Below, piece after piece: positions 27,066 to 36,988 of a stretch of 64,000 nucleotides of DNA (positions are counted from its first letter, which is position 1; every line of letters begins with the position of its first letter). A program made the translations under genes and the position numbers. Under the pieces are notes generated by a model. The model ran no database searches, was not told the origin of the DNA, and was given only the letters and a program-made list of their open reading frames with translations. This stretch comes from Vibrio sp. CK2-1 (GTDB lineage: Bacteria; Pseudomonadota; Gammaproteobacteria; Enterobacterales; Vibrionaceae). The DNA lies in assembly GCF_021726515.1 (NCBI RefSeq), contig NZ_JAKKCJ010000007.1, forward strand, positions 1-64,000, given 5' to 3'.

Positions 27066-28433
27066 TCAAACGGATTCAATAAATCGTTGCTGCTTCCATT
27101 GGGTAATAAATATCACCGCAAGCCCAATACCACGCATTCCCATAAAGGTTAGCATCGACATCCACAATGCATGGTTGCCCCAAGAAGCGAAACTGAAATA
27201 CAGCGCAAAAAAGCACAACATGGCGATAAGCATACTATTACGCATATCTTTGCCTTTGGTCGCCCCGACAAAAATGCCATCTAATAAAAAACACCACATC
27301 GATACCAGCGGCATCACAATCAGCCAAGGTAGGTAAATATCCGCTTGTGCCTGCACATTAGGAATATCGGTAATCAGCCGAACCAGTTGGTGGCCAAATA
27401 GCCAAAACATCAAAGTTAAGAAAACACTACAGACTAAGCCCCAAAATGAAGTACCGATTAACGAATTGAGTAGTTGTCCACGACTTTTCGCACCTACTGC
27501 TTTGCCAACCATGGCTTCCATGGCGTAAGCAAAACCATCCATGCCATAAGACACCATCATCAAAAAGCTCATCAATACCGCATTGGCAGCGACCACATCA
27601 TCACCTAGTGCCGCACCTTGAAAGGTCATAAAGCTAAATACTGCTTGTAGACACAATGAGCGCAAGAAAATATCGCTGTTTAAGCGCAGCATTCTACCCA
27701 TGCCATGAGTGGCAGAAGGTAGTAGAGTCAGTACATTAGGAAGCTGTTGCTTGATCCAAGTACGCATCACGAAAAACAAGCCTAATGCTAAGCCGGTATA
27801 ATCAGCTAACACGGAAGCCCACGCCGCACCTGCCACCTTCCAATCAAATACCAAGACAAACAAGACATCCAAAATAATATTGGCGAGGTTAGTCACGATC
27901 ACTAGCCACATCGGCGCTTTGGCATTTTGCGTTCCTAGCAACCAACCTAAAATAACAAAGTTGGCGAGTGCTGCCGGCGCGCTCCACACCCGAATCGAAA
28001 AGTATTGCATGCCATAATGCTTCACTTCGGCGCTGGCATTACTTAAAGAGAAAATCAGCTCAGCCAATGGCGAATGAAACAATAAAAACAAGCCAGCCAG
28101 CAGCCAAGCCACCAACATACCTTGCAACCAAACATGGGCTAACTTTTGTGGGCTTTCCTCACCTTGTGCTTGAGCGGCGAGTCCGGTGGTGGCCATACGC
28201 AAAAAACCTAACAGCCAAAACGTCACGCTGATCATAGTACTACCTAGAGCAACACCACCTAGATACCAGGCGTAGTCTAAATGGCCGATCACCGCTGCAT
28301 CGACTAAACCTAAAAGAGGCACGGTAATATTAGAAAGCACCATAGGAATGGCGAGCAACAACACCTGCTTATGCAAAGAGCGCTGCGAGAGAATTTGCTG
28401 AAGCAGTTGGAATGACGAAGATTGTTTGATCAC
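27066..28433 (-). CDS. MATE-family multidrug/metabolite exporter (DinF-like)
   Basis: Inner-membrane antiporter of 455 residues with about 12 hydrophobic helices in two MATE repeats. It starts VLLLAIPMVLSNITVPLLGLVDAAVIGHL, the classic MATE N-terminus close to the DinF/NorM-like subfamily, and contains the charged MVGKAVGAKSRGQL loop in the second half. Substrate is unknown; relatives export cationic drugs or metabolites using Na+ or H+. DinF in E. coli is next to lexA; here it is separated from lexA by a methyltransferase gene, so the neighbourhood is reminiscent of lexA-dinF with an insertion. Confidence 0.9.
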   Translation of the reverse strand: MIKQSSSFQLLQQILSQRSLHKQVLLLAIPMVLSNITVPLLGLVDAAVIGHLDYAWYLGGVALGSTMISVTFWLLGFLRMATTGLAAQAQGEESPQKLAHVWLQGMLVAWLLAGLFLLFHSPLAELIFSLSNASAEVKHYGMQYFSIRVWSAPAALANFVILGWLLGTQNAKAPMWLVIVTNLANIILDVLFVLVFDWKVAGAAWASVLADYTGLALGLFFVMRTWIKQQLPNVLTLLPSATHGMGRMLRLNSDIFLRSLCLQAVFSFMTFQGAALGDDVVAANAVLMSFLMMVSYGMDGFAYAMEAMVGKAVGAKSRGQLLNSLIGTSFWGLVCSVFLTLMFWLFGHQLVRLITDIPNVQAQADIYLPWLIVMPLVSMWCFLLDGIFVGATKGKDMRNSMLIAMLCFFALYFSFASWGNHALWMSMLTFMGMRGIGLAVIFITQWKQQRFIESV

Positions 28434-28496
28434 GAAAACCTCACTTAGATGAGGCGACAGTTTACCTTGTCTAAAGGTCTGGATGATAGCTCTGAA

Positions 28497-28524
28497 TTCT
28501 GCATCTTGAAGTCACTTGGGTATA
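28497..28524 (+). repeat. Dispersed intergenic repeat, copy 1
   Basis: This 28-base unit has the core CTTGAAGTCACTTGGGTATA preceded by TTCTGCAT. The same unit recurs at 40325-40352, with diverged copies at 32877-32899 and 48159-48181. All lie between genes. Confidence 0.8.
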
Positions 28525-28551
28525 AACAAAGAAATTATTAGCCGTGATTGA

Positions 28552-29379
28552 CTACCAACTCAAATGAATCATGATTGGGGTAAGTCTATGCTTGATAAAA
28601 GGCAACTTAGAAACCAATTTCTGCCAAGCTCGCCAACGCTTACAGTTATGTTCGACAGGAGAGCGAGCTTTAATCCGATCAATCCATGGCAGCCAAGATA
28701 AAACACTGGTCACGGGATCTTTTAAGCCATGCTTATAAACTGAACAGCCCATTTTCTTGCCCCAGTGTGATTGGCTTTTATCACCCGCCAACACTAAGCA
28801 AGCTTGAGCGTGAGAGAAATGCCGCCCAAGTTTTTGCACAAAATGCGCCACTTGATTGCGAGGTTGCAGCAACAACGCTTGCTCACACACTACTAAAACC
28901 GGTGCGTTATCAGGAATCGCTAATTGATCGAGCCATTTCATATCCGGCACAGAGCCGCACATCATTTTATAACGCTCACTATGATGAAAGAGTTTTTGTC
29001 TCCATAGCAAGGTTTCATCGACATCGACTTCAATCCAATGACAAAGCCCGTTATCTAAACGATAAAAACGAGTATCGAGCCCAGCACCGACATTAATGAT
29101 CCACGCATTAGGATGGCGAGTAAGAAAGCGCGATACTTCCATATCACAGAGTTGAGTAAGGGTGGCATGTAGTAACTGCTTTTGATCGATATCGCCTGCT
29201 AAACACTCAGCCGAAAGGTGGCAACGTTGGCAAGCACGCGCTGCAATCGGATCATAAACTAAACCATCATCAATCAAGCTTTCGCGACTACGTAACCACA
29301 AAGGTTGCAATAGCTCACTAGGAACTTGATAAGTTTGGCAAGTAGCGGGTTGAGTTGGATCAGAAGAAGCAGTCATCAA
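28552..29379 (-). CDS. SAM-dependent methyltransferase of the leucine carboxyl methyltransferase-like family, Fur-box controlled
   Basis: A 275-residue class I methyltransferase of the PPM/LCMT-like group. The N-terminal LLRSRESLIDDGLVYDPIAA, the SAM-binding INVGAGLDTRFYRL (about 90-105), the acidic VDVDE after strand 2, and VVCEQALLLQP are typical. The N-terminal part has several Cys residues (CQRCHLSAECL). Substrate unknown; relatives include O- and N-methyltransferases of natural-product and siderophore pathways. A strong Fur box 29 nt upstream of the start implies iron-repressed expression. It does not share a transcript with lexA's neighbour MATE for certain: a repeat and 118 nt separate them. 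Confidence 0.85.
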   Translation of the reverse strand: MMTASSDPTQPATCQTYQVPSELLQPLWLRSRESLIDDGLVYDPIAARACQRCHLSAECLAGDIDQKQLLHATLTQLCDMEVSRFLTRHPNAWIINVGAGLDTRFYRLDNGLCHWIEVDVDETLLWRQKLFHHSERYKMMCGSVPDMKWLDQLAIPDNAPVLVVCEQALLLQPRNQVAHFVQKLGRHFSHAQACLVLAGDKSQSHWGKKMGCSVYKHGLKDPVTSVLSWLPWIDRIKARSPVEHNCKRWRAWQKLVSKLPFIKHRLTPIMIHLSW

Positions 29380-29407
29380 TTAATCCCCTAGGTTGAGATT
29401 AATTGAT

Positions 29408-29426
29408 GATAATGATTATCATTTAA
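29408..29426 (-). promoter_or_regulatory. Fur box upstream of the methyltransferase gene
   Basis: GATAATGATTATCATTTAA matches the classical 19-bp Fur consensus at 15 of 19 positions, with the first nine bases and the palindromic core intact. It lies about 29-47 nt upstream of the methyltransferase ATG and beyond the lexA 3' end, so the methyltransferase is the only plausible target. Confidence 0.85.
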
Positions 29427-29489
29427 ATTTACAAGCAAGTTTGTGGGAAATTTGCTCATAACCGCACGTCACGTCAAGATGCAGAAATA

Positions 29490-30113
29490 TTACATCCAAG
29501 TGTTATTGCGGATAATGCCAACTGCTAAGCCTTCAATGGTCAATTCTTGATGAGTTAAATCCACTTCAATGGGACTAAACTCTTCATTCTCAGCATGCAG
29601 AAAAACTTTCGAACCTTTACGCTCTAAACGTTTTACCGTCACATCTTCATCTACCCGTGCAACCACTACTTGGCCATCACGAACGTCTTGAGTTTTATGC
29701 ACCGCCAATAAATCACCATCCACGATACCGATATCTTTCATACTCATGCCATGAACACGCAGCAAGAAGTCGGCTTGCGGGCGGAACATCGAAGGATCAA
29801 CATGATAATGGCTTTCCACGTGTTCTTGCGCCAAGATTGGCTCACCGGCAGCCACTTGCCCAACGAGAGGTAGTCCTTGCTCTTCTAGCAATTCTTCCTC
29901 AGTTTGCACAATGCGAATACCACGAGAAGCACCGGGAATAATTTCAATTACATTTTTTCGAGCTAATGCCTTTAAGTGTTCTTCGGCAGCATTGGCCGAA
30001 CGAAAACCTAATTCACGCGCAATTTCTGCACGAGTTGGTGGCATTCCAGTCATATCAATTTTATCTTTGATCAATTCAAAGATTTGCTGTTGGCGGGGCG
30101 TCAACGGTTTCAT
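29490..30113 (-). CDS. lexA: SOS repressor LexA
   Basis: Represses DNA-damage genes and self-cleaves when RecA filaments form. The 207-residue protein has the N-terminal winged helix ([36 protein letters not shown]), the Ala-Gly cleavage site in VGQVAAGEP (about 84-93), catalytic Ser in GMSMKDIGI and catalytic Lys in [14 protein letters not shown]. It is autoregulated through two SOS boxes just upstream. Next to plsB, divergently, as in E. coli. Confidence 0.97.
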   Translation of the reverse strand: MKPLTPRQQQIFELIKDKIDMTGMPPTRAEIARELGFRSANAAEEHLKALARKNVIEIIPGASRGIRIVQTEEELLEEQGLPLVGQVAAGEPILAQEHVESHYHVDPSMFRPQADFLLRVHGMSMKDIGIVDGDLLAVHKTQDVRDGQVVVARVDEDVTVKRLERKGSKVFLHAENEEFSPIEVDLTHQELTIEGLAVGIIRNNTWM

Positions 30114-30120
30114 AATTCAC

Positions 30121-30136
30121 CTGTCTTTTTATACAG
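30121..30136 (-). promoter_or_regulatory. LexA (SOS) box 1 of lexA
   Basis: CTGTCTTTTTATACAG has the CTGT-N8-ACAG architecture required for LexA binding and lies 8 nt upstream of the lexA start. Confidence 0.9.
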
Positions 30137-30140
30137 TTGA

Positions 30141-30156
30141 CTGTGAGTATATACAG
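30141..30156 (-). promoter_or_regulatory. LexA (SOS) box 2 of lexA
   Basis: CTGTGAGTATATACAG is a second full CTGT-N8-ACAG site. Its start lies 20 bp from the first box, two helical turns, so both repressor dimers would sit on the same DNA face, as at E. coli lexA. The remaining 30157-30360 between lexA and plsB shows only A/T-rich promoter-like sequence. Confidence 0.92.
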
Positions 30157-30360
30157 TAAAGTAAGATAACTCCAGAGATATGAATCACTTTTTGAGCATT
30201 GATTTGGGTCTTTCTTAGCCTCATATATAGATCGATATTTTATCATTTGGTGTGATTTAACCGGAATAAGCTAATAGAACGGGCAACTTTCTGCTATTCT
30301 TGCAGCGCATTTAATATGGGGATTGAGCCCCGCTTTTTATATTTGAGGCTATACACTGTT

Positions 30361-32796
30361 ATGTCTTACGGACACCGCGTTTCTCGCTCACTTCTAAAGT
30401 TACCCCTTTCTTTTTTGGTTAAGGGTAAAACCATTCCAGCCAATCCGGTTGAAGAACTGACGTTAGATTTAACCAAGCCCATTGTCTATGCTTTGCCTTT
30501 TGATTCAGATATCGATCTGATCAGCTTACAAACACAAACCAAAGCACTCGGTCTACCCGACCCGTTAACGCCATTACAAATCAATGGCCAAGAATTCTCG
30601 CGCTTTGTGTTTCTAACCTCAAAGGGCATGACGACTCACAGTAAACAAATTCTACCCAAACAATCCGTTGAGTTATTTACTCAATTGCTCAAGCTGCATC
30701 AAGCCGATTCTGAGCTGGATATTCAAATGCTGCCTACCTCTATTTTATGGGGCCGCAAACCGAATCAAGAAGGTAAAGAAAAGCCATATTTACAGGCGAT
30801 GAGTGCTTGTCAAAAAAGTCGCTTATTAGTTTCATCAGGCCGCGATTGTATGATCCGCTTTAGCCCTGTGGTGTCATTGCGTTATATGGCCGACACTCAT
30901 GGCGTAGATGAAACCATCGCTCATAAATTAGCACGCGTGGCGCGTATCCACTTTTCACGCCAAAAGTTAGCCGCCTCAGGCCCAAGCTTGCCACAACGCC
31001 AAGTACTGTTTAATCGTTTGTTAAAATCGCCAGAGATCCAACAAGCGATTCAAGATGAAGCCAAGAGTAAAAATATCTCGCTAGAAAAGGCGCAAAAACA
31101 AGCGCAAGGCATGCTCGAAGAAATTGCCGCCGACTTTTCTTATACCTTAATTCGTGTTGGCGCTCGCTTCTTAGGTTGGTTGTGGAACAAGCTGTATCAA
31201 GGCTTGAATATCAACAATATGGCAGCGGTTCGTAAATTGGCGCAAGATGGCCATGAAATCATTTATGTGCCTTGTCACCGTAGCCACATGGACTACCTAC
31301 TCCTTTCTTACGTATTGCATCATGAAGGCATGGTTCCGCCACACATTGCCGCAGGGGTGAACCTCAACTTCTTCCCAGCCGGTCCAATTTTCCGTCGTGG
31401 TGGCGCTTTCTTTATTCGCCGCAGTTTTAAAGGCAATAAGCTCTACTCCACCATTTTCCGTGAATATTTAGCGGAGTTGTTTACTAAAGGCTATTCGGTT
31501 GAGTTTTTCAGCGAAGGTGGGCGCTCACGTACTGGCCGTTTACTACAAGCTAAAACCGGCATGCTGGCGATGACTATCCAAACCATGCTGCGTGGTTTAA
31601 ACCGCCCAGTGACTTTAGTACCGGTTTACATTGGTTACGAACACGTGATGGAAGTGTCGACTTACGCCAAAGAATTAACTGGCAAACGTAAAGAGAAAGA
31701 AAGTGCCGGCATGGTACTGAAAACACTACGTAAGCTACGTAATTTTGGCCAAGGCTATGTGAATTTTGGTGAGCCAATTAACCTCAACCACTACCTCAAT
31801 GAAGAAGTGCCAGGTTGGTCGAGTAAAGATAACCAAGCGCAAGATAGCAGCCAAAAACCACAATGGATGAATCCGGTGGTGAATAAACTTGCCAATAAAA
31901 TGATGACACATATTAATGATGCGGCGGCAGCCAATGCCCTGACACTTTGTGCCACTGCTTTATTGGCCTCAAATCAACGTGCACTTTCTCGCCGCAAGCT
32001 TGAACAACAAATTAATTGCTACTTATCGCTATTAACGCAAGTACCTTACACGCCAACCAGTACCGTGCCAGATAGCAGCGCCGCACAATTGGTCGAGCAT
32101 GCAGAGAAGCTAGATAAGTTTGTGGTAGAAGCTGATGAACAAGGCGATATTATTTCTCTTGATCGACAACAATCGGTTCTGATGACTTATTACCGTAATA
32201 ACATCATCCATTTATTTGCTTTGCCGTCATTGATCGCTCACCTAGTGGTGCAAAAAGAACACATTTCTCGTGATGAGTTACACCAAGCGATTAGCTTGAT
32301 CTACCCATTCTTGAAAGCGGAATTGTTCTTACACTACGAAGAAGATCAGCTAGACACAGTAATCACCGATTTGGTGAATGAGCTACTACGCCAAGAGTTG
32401 ATTAAAGAAGACAATGACGTGATTTCGATTAATCCTTCTCAAGTACAAGTATTAATTCTACTCTCTCGTACTATTGTCGAAACCTTGCAACGTTATGCTA
32501 TTGCGTTAACTCAACTAGTCGCGATGCCAGATATTGATAAAGCACTACTTGAAAAGCAAAGCCAAACTATTGCTCAGCGTTTAGGAAGATTACACGGTAT
32601 TAATGCACCAGAGTTTTTCGATAAAGGGGTATTTATCACCTTATTCCAGACGCTTAAACAGCAAGGCTACTTAGCGCCACAAACTGAACAGCAGCACAAA
32701 ATCGAAACCTTAGTCGATTTACTGGGTGAGCTATTATCACCAGAAGTTCAGCTAACGTTACAAGAAAGCATTATGCGTAAAGCGGATTCCAAATAA
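30361..32796 (+). CDS. plsB: Glycerol-3-phosphate 1-O-acyltransferase
   Basis: First step of phospholipid synthesis at the inner membrane: acyl transfer from acyl-ACP or acyl-CoA to sn-glycerol-3-phosphate. The 811-residue protein has the catalytic HX4D motif in [15 protein letters not shown] (about 315-330), the substrate-binding block [10 protein letters not shown], and [13 protein letters not shown], then a long C-terminal region. ATG at 30361 is chosen because [22 protein letters not shown] aligns with the vibrio PlsB N-terminus; an upstream in-frame ATG at 30316 is unlikely. Confidence 0.95.
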   Translation: MSYGHRVSRSLLKLPLSFLVKGKTIPANPVEELTLDLTKPIVYALPFDSDIDLISLQTQTKALGLPDPLTPLQINGQEFSRFVFLTSKGMTTHSKQILPKQSVELFTQLLKLHQADSELDIQMLPTSILWGRKPNQEGKEKPYLQAMSACQKSRLLVSSGRDCMIRFSPVVSLRYMADTHGVDETIAHKLARVARIHFSRQKLAASGPSLPQRQVLFNRLLKSPEIQQAIQDEAKSKNISLEKAQKQAQGMLEEIAADFSYTLIRVGARFLGWLWNKLYQGLNINNMAAVRKLAQDGHEIIYVPCHRSHMDYLLLSYVLHHEGMVPPHIAAGVNLNFFPAGPIFRRGGAFFIRRSFKGNKLYSTIFREYLAELFTKGYSVEFFSEGGRSRTGRLLQAKTGMLAMTIQTMLRGLNRPVTLVPVYIGYEHVMEVSTYAKELTGKRKEKESAGMVLKTLRKLRNFGQGYVNFGEPINLNHYLNEEVPGWSSKDNQAQDSSQKPQWMNPVVNKLANKMMTHINDAAAANALTLCATALLASNQRALSRRKLEQQINCYLSLLTQVPYTPTSTVPDSSAAQLVEHAEKLDKFVVEADEQGDIISLDRQQSVLMTYYRNNIIHLFALPSLIAHLVVQKEHISRDELHQAISLIYPFLKAELFLHYEEDQLDTVITDLVNELLRQELIKEDNDVISINPSQVQVLILLSRTIVETLQRYAIALTQLVAMPDIDKALLEKQSQTIAQRLGRLHGINAPEFFDKGVFITLFQTLKQQGYLAPQTEQQHKIETLVDLLGELLSPEVQLTLQESIMRKADSK

Positions 32797-32823
32797 TCAG
32801 TAACCCTTACTGAGACTAGAGAC

Positions 32824-32863
32824 AAAAATGCCGCCGATGATTGAACTCACCGGCGGCATTTTT
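32824..32863 (+). terminator. Rho-independent terminator of plsB (bidirectional)
   Basis: AAAAATGCCGCCG (32824-32836) pairs with CGGCGGCATTTTT (32851-32863). A- and T-runs on both sides make it usable by plsB and by the convergent ubiA. Confidence 0.88.
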
Positions 32864-32876
32864 ATTAGGGTAGGAA

Positions 32877-32899
32877 TATACCCAAGTCACTTGGATATA
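32877..32899 (+). repeat. Dispersed intergenic repeat, diverged palindromic copy
   Basis: TATACCCAAGT and ACTTGGATATA are inverted halves around a central C, and both resemble the 3' end of the 28-base repeat at 28497 and 40325. It probably represents two partial copies head to head. Confidence 0.6.
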
Positions 32900-32903
32900 A
32901 TGG

Positions 32904-33767
32904 TTAAATCACGCTAATCAATATCCCAATCGCAATAACCATACCCACGTAGTTATTGTTTAAAAAGGCAGTGAAGCAGCTATCCCTTTCTCGATCTTTA
33001 ATCATACGTTGTTGATAAACAAACAACGCGGCTGCCGCAAGTAGGCTCCAATAGTACGCGTGTGAAAGTCCCATCCAATCACCCAATACCATTAATAGTA
33101 ATAAGCTAGCTAATTGTAATAAGCCAATGATCAGTTTATCGAAGCGACCAAATAAAATGGCTGTAGACTTAATGCCGATTTTTAAATCATCATCACGATC
33201 AACCATGGCGTATTGAGTATCGTAAGCGATAGTCCACAACACATTAATTACAAACACCAACCATACTTCAGCTGGCAATGTGCCAGATTCCGCGGCCCAC
33301 GCCATTGGAATCGCCCAACTAAAGGCTAAGCCCAAAAATAATTGCGGCACATGCGTGAAACGCTTCATAAAGGGATAAATAAACGCAAGCACGACACCGA
33401 CTAACGACAGCTCAATCGTCAGCGTATTCATACTTAGCACCAGTAAAAATGACACCAACACCAGTACGAAGAACAAGACTAAGGCTTCTTTGCTCGATAC
33501 TAGCCCCGAAGGCAAAGGACGATTTTTAGTGCGCTTTACATGACCATCAACTTTACGATCGGCAAAATCATTAATCACACAACCGGCTGAGCGCATAGTA
33601 AACACACCTAATACAAACACGATCGTCACATGCCAACCAGGTAAACCATCCGCTGAAAGTAGCAACGCCCATAACGTCGGCCATAATAAAAGTAGTGAAC
33701 CAATTGGACGGTTCATACGGGTAAGCTGCCAATAAGCCGCAGCTTTTGCCATAGTCATATCATTCAT
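32904..33767 (-). CDS. ubiA: 4-hydroxybenzoate octaprenyltransferase
   Basis: Membrane prenyltransferase attaching the polyprenyl tail to 4-hydroxybenzoate in ubiquinone synthesis. The 287-residue protein has about eight or nine helices and both Asp-rich prenyl-diphosphate motifs: [15 protein letters not shown] (about 70-85) and [13 protein letters not shown] (about 190-202). The start ATG at 33767 overlaps the ubiC stop as ATGA and fits the N-terminus [23 protein letters not shown]. Confidence 0.95.
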   Translation of the reverse strand: MNDMTMAKAAAYWQLTRMNRPIGSLLLLWPTLWALLLSADGLPGWHVTIVFVLGVFTMRSAGCVINDFADRKVDGHVKRTKNRPLPSGLVSSKEALVLFFVLVLVSFLLVLSMNTLTIELSLVGVVLAFIYPFMKRFTHVPQLFLGLAFSWAIPMAWAAESGTLPAEVWLVFVINVLWTIAYDTQYAMVDRDDDLKIGIKSTAILFGRFDKLIIGLLQLASLLLLMVLGDWMGLSHAYYWSLLAAAALFVYQQRMIKDRERDSCFTAFLNNNYVGMVIAIGILISVI

Positions 33768-34315
33768 TCCTTGCGATAAATAGGCGATGGGGGAAGAAAT
33801 AGCTCTGCAACCAACATAGGTTTTTGATTCATCCACAAACGAGAGCTACGTGCTGCCAACTCGCCTAATGGAGAAGATATAGTCGCTAAATGCAACTGAT
33901 CTCGGGCTACTTGCTCGGCTTGAAATACCGTTAACCCTAACGGCACTTCGCCTTGTTTCGATAAATCAAATTGCTCATCGGTTAATGACGAGCGGGGAAT
34001 TAGTGTACTACCTAGTAACCAAGGCTCACCATCGGCCGCTAACACCACTTCTCGTAGTAGGTAGTCTTGATCTAAAGCCTCCGCTCTTAGCAACATTTCA
34101 CGTTGAAAGTCGGTTAATTGACTACTCGGGATAATTTGATTGCGCACCACCTCGGCAGACAAGTGCTGACATTGCTGAGAAAAGCGCATCGAAAGCGAGC
34201 CTTGTTCTTGCAGCCACTCGGCATCCAAACACTCAGCAAAACAAAACGACGATGCAGTTTGCCAATCAAGGCGAGTAAAATAATTAAAATATGAAGAATA
34301 CATTTGCTCAATCAT
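33764..34315 (-). CDS. ubiC: Chorismate--pyruvate lyase
   Basis: Makes 4-hydroxybenzoate and pyruvate from chorismate, feeding UbiA. The protein is about 183 residues; the region [25 protein letters not shown] (with the conserved Arg) and the C-terminal Glu-containing [12 protein letters not shown] (active-site Glu) match UbiC. ATG at 34315 ([10 protein letters not shown]) is chosen; ATG at 34303 and a longer form from 34360 remain possible. Translationally coupled to ubiA. Confidence 0.9.
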   Translation of the reverse strand: MIEQMYSSYFNYFTRLDWQTASSFCFAECLDAEWLQEQGSLSMRFSQQCQHLSAEVVRNQIIPSSQLTDFQREMLLRAEALDQDYLLREVVLAADGEPWLLGSTLIPRSSLTDEQFDLSKQGEVPLGLTVFQAEQVARDQLHLATISSPLGELAARSSRLWMNQKPMLVAELFLPPSPIYRKE

Positions 34316-34417
34316 GTGTAAATTGTCGCTGAATATTACGGCCAATCGCCATTGTACCAATAGAATGGCTTATCGAATATCCAACGCGAAAGAAAGGTAA
34401 ACCTAAAGCACAAAAAC

Positions 34418-35248
34418 TTATACCGCTTTTGACTGCCCTTCCAAGGCGGCTAAACCACAGCCGGCAAGCAAGCCCGCTAAATGAGCGCTGTTGGCAATCG
34501 CCATGAATGGCTGAACAAAGCCTAACACCAACCAACCTAACATAAAGATCACCAATGGACGCGGAACCGATAAACCTTTGTCAGGTCGACGCCAGCCAAT
34601 AATCCACAAGTACCCCATCAAGGCATAAACCACGCCCGATAGCCCGCCAAAGTTTGCCCCTTCGACCCAATATTGCGCCGCACCGGACAACGCGGCCGAC
34701 AGTAGAAAAATTTGTAATAACTTACCCGAGCCTAGTTTCTTCTCAATATCGCCACCAAACTGCCACCACCATAGAAGGTTAAAGGCAATATGAGCGACCG
34801 AAAAGTGCAAGAAGGCATGACTAACCCAACGCCATAATTGCCATTTTTGTTCAGGGTTGGCAGGAAAATGCAAAGATTGGAACAATGGCTGACCAAAACC
34901 AAAGAACAACAAGCCATATACCACAAGGCAAATCGCCATAATCGCTAACGTCAAAGGGCCAGCTTTGGCTTTAATCTGAGCGATAAAGCTCGGTGAGTCA
35001 TAATGAAATTGCTGAGTACGAGAGTCCGCTACTTGCCAGGAAGCCGCTTGATACTTTTGAGCGTGAGGGTTATCGACAAATAACTTGAGCTCCGCTTCTA
35101 CTTCAATGTGATGTTCAGGTTGTTTTAGCCACAGCGCAAACTGTCCTTCGCCTTCTGGCGTCATCAAAATTTCAATATCTCGCGATGCCATATAATCAAT
35201 AAATGATTGTGCAATCCGAGGATTATTTAAAGCGATCAAACGAATCAT
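34418..35248 (-). CDS. glpG: Rhomboid intramembrane serine protease GlpG
   Basis: Cleaves transmembrane segments inside the inner membrane. The 276-residue protein has a cytosolic N-terminal domain (1-90), then six helices with the catalytic Ser in GLSGVVYAL (about 202-210), the partner His in NSAHLAGLLAG (about 253-263), and the HxxxN motif HIAFNLLWWWQFG. Length equals E. coli GlpG (276). glpE lies 135 nt upstream; no glpR follows. Confidence 0.95.
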   Translation of the reverse strand: MIRLIALNNPRIAQSFIDYMASRDIEILMTPEGEGQFALWLKQPEHHIEVEAELKLFVDNPHAQKYQAASWQVADSRTQQFHYDSPSFIAQIKAKAGPLTLAIMAICLVVYGLLFFGFGQPLFQSLHFPANPEQKWQLWRWVSHAFLHFSVAHIAFNLLWWWQFGGDIEKKLGSGKLLQIFLLSAALSGAAQYWVEGANFGGLSGVVYALMGYLWIIGWRRPDKGLSVPRPLVIFMLGWLVLGFVQPFMAIANSAHLAGLLAGCGLAALEGQSKAV

Positions 35249-35383
35249 ACGACTACCTATTAAATTTTTCGGTAATGATTAGCCGCAATGCGAACCAAAC
35301 AAGGCTACCCCAAAAAAGAGTCGGCTTAGTTTAGCAATATTAAAGCTTAGCAATACCAAAGCTTAATAATATTCAAACAATGA

Positions 35384-35707
35384 TTAAGCCATTTTTATCA
35401 TTGGCAAACCACTACGCTGCCATGCTTCAAAGCCACCATCAACACTATACACTTCTTCGAAGCCTTGGTTTACCAAATATTGTGCTGCCCCTTGACTACT
35501 AATGCCGTGATAACACATTACCAATAATGGTTGATCAAACTCTAAATCTTCCATCAAAGCCACAATGGTATCGTTGGTTAAGTGCTTAGCTTGCTCGGCA
35601 TGAGCTACCGCAAAAGATTGTGGGTCGCGAATGTCTAATAACACCGCTGATTGCTCGATTATCATTTTCTGAGCTTGCGCTACATCGATATGTTGAAACT
35701 GGTCCAT
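35384..35707 (-). CDS. glpE: Thiosulfate sulfurtransferase (rhodanese) GlpE
   Basis: Single-domain cytosolic rhodanese of 107 residues (E. coli GlpE 108). The active-site loop [11 protein letters not shown] (about 64-74) holds the catalytic cysteine. ATG at 35707 is chosen because AAGGAGAC precedes it and the N-terminus [13 protein letters not shown] matches GlpE; a longer upstream frame is not needed. Its promoter must lie within or beside the DnaA-box cluster upstream. Confidence 0.93.
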   Translation of the reverse strand: MDQFQHIDVAQAQKMIIEQSAVLLDIRDPQSFAVAHAEQAKHLTNDTIVALMEDLEFDQPLLVMCYHGISSQGAAQYLVNQGFEEVYSVDGGFEAWQRSGLPMIKMA

Positions 35708-35940
35708 TATTGTCTCCTTTTTCCATAATAAGGGCTGGCTAGTATAACGTATCCCACAGCAAACAAAGACAGATAGAAAGTGAGGACACAGTATTGTGTA
35801 CATAATTTGTTCATTTGTGGATAAAGCTGTGAATTACGTTGATAAAGTGTTTTTCTATTTTTGGATCCACAACATGTAGTAATGATCCTGATCTAAGTGT
35901 GGGTAAGCGTAATTTTATCAACATTCAAAAAAAGCCCTTA

Positions 35941-35956
35941 ACACTATATATAGTGT
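35941..35956. repeat. Perfect 16-bp A/T-rich palindrome
   Basis: ACACTATATATAGTGT is its own reverse complement and lies between the inner DnaA boxes. It could be a binding site for a dimeric regulator or an easily melted segment. Confidence 0.7.
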
Positions 35957-36070
35957 ATCGTGCCCCACACCCGCCCCTAGCTTCTCCACACATTTACCCA
36001 CAGAAAACGATCACTTGTGATTAACCATTAGATCATTGCTTTTGATCGCCATAAATAAACTCGATCGCAT

Positions 36071-36103
36071 AAAAAAAGCCAAGATCATGTGATCTTGGCT
36101 TTT
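36071..36103 (-). terminator. Rho-independent terminator of rpoH
   Basis: AAGCCAAGATCA pairs with TGATCTTGGCTT across a 2-nt centre; on the minus strand a run of seven T follows. It lies about 30 nt after the rpoH stop. Its stem contributes two of the GATC sites in the cluster. Confidence 0.88.
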
Positions 36104-36133
36104 CATGCTTAATTAACCGTTAATGAGATCGAA

Positions 36134-36988
36134 TTAGAACTCACCTACCGCCAATTTTAATTTTTTCATCGCGTTCTTTTCTAACTGACGAATTCGCTCT
36201 GCCGAAACACTATACGTATCTGCCAGTTCTTGTAGCGTTGCTTTTTGATCATCTAACCAACGAGAACGTACAATATGCTGACTACGCTCATCTAAGGTTG
36301 CTAATGCATGACCTAGGCGGTTATTGGTATGGTTTTCCCAATTATCCGCTTCGATATTCTCAGCAATGTCAGAATGCTTATCTTCTAAATACAAAACTGG
36401 CGCAGTATAAGAAGAGACAGAATCATCATCTTCTGATGGCATCTCAAAGGTCGCATCTTGCGCCGCTAAACGAGATTCCATTTCACGCACTTCAGTGGTC
36501 GAAACACCCAGCTCTTTGGCTACTGTTTCAACTTCACCATTATTAAACCAACCTAAGCGCTTCTTAGACTTACGTAGGTTAAAAAACAATTTACGCTGTG
36601 CTTTGGTGGTCGCAATTTTCACAATACGCCAGTTACGTAACACGTATTCATGAATTTCTGCTTTAATCCAATGCACCGCAAAAGACACCAAACGAACACC
36701 CACTTCTGGGTTGAAGCGTTTTACTGCCTTCATTAAGCCGATATTACCTTCTTGGATCAAATCCGCTAGAGGTAAACCATAACCAGAGTAGCCACGCGCA
36801 ACGTGTACAACAAAGCGTAGGTGCGACAAAATTAGGCCTTTCGCTGCCTCAATTTCACCGTGGTAGTGTAGTCGCTCTGCTAAGTCACGTTCCTCTTCAG
36901 CCGTCAGCATTGGGTAGCTATTGGCTGTGCGAATATAGCTATCTAAACTATCTGAAGTGACTAAAGCCATTGGATATGCGTTTGACAT
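36134..36988 (-). CDS. rpoH: RNA polymerase heat-shock sigma factor (sigma-32)
   Basis: Directs transcription of chaperone and protease genes, such as ibpA in this window. The 284-residue protein has region 2 ([48 protein letters not shown], residues about 77-124), the RpoH box [10 protein letters not shown] (about 130-140), and region 4 HTH ([27 protein letters not shown]). It lies downstream of ftsY-ftsE-ftsX, the usual gammaproteobacterial order, with a terminator between. The 267-nt upstream spacer should contain its promoters; I did not identify them. Confidence 0.97.
   Translation of the reverse strand: MSNAYPMALVTSDSLDSYIRTANSYPMLTAEEERDLAERLHYHGEIEAAKGLILSHLRFVVHVARGYSGYGLPLADLIQEGNIGLMKAVKRFNPEVGVRLVSFAVHWIKAEIHEYVLRNWRIVKIATTKAQRKLFFNLRKSKKRLGWFNNGEVETVAKELGVSTTEVREMESRLAAQDATFEMPSEDDDSVSSYTAPVLYLEDKHSDIAENIEADNWENHTNNRLGHALATLDERSQHIVRSRWLDDQKATLQELADTYSVSAERIRQLEKNAMKKLKLAVGEF

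Larger units (their letters stand above)
35816..36130. promoter_or_regulatory. Cluster of DnaA boxes and Dam (GATC) sites, origin-like, between rpoH and glpE
   Basis: This spacer contains a perfect DnaA box (TGTGGATAA, 35816-35824), two TTACCCACA boxes in opposite orientation (35898-35906 and 35994-36002), TTCTCCACA (35982-35990), weaker ones at 35863-35871 (GGATCCACA) and 36016-36024 (TGTGATTAA), and ten GATC sites in about 265 bp where chance predicts about one. The left part is A/T-rich and a 16-bp palindrome lies inside. It resembles an origin or a datA-like DnaA-titration locus. No gene is present in 35708-36133. Confidence 0.7.

Noticed and set aside
35708-36133. The chromosome's main replication origin (oriC)
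   Set aside because: DnaA boxes and GATC sites are dense, but the 13-mer array and the usual mnmG/mioC or parAB neighbours are absent. Called only an origin-like cluster.
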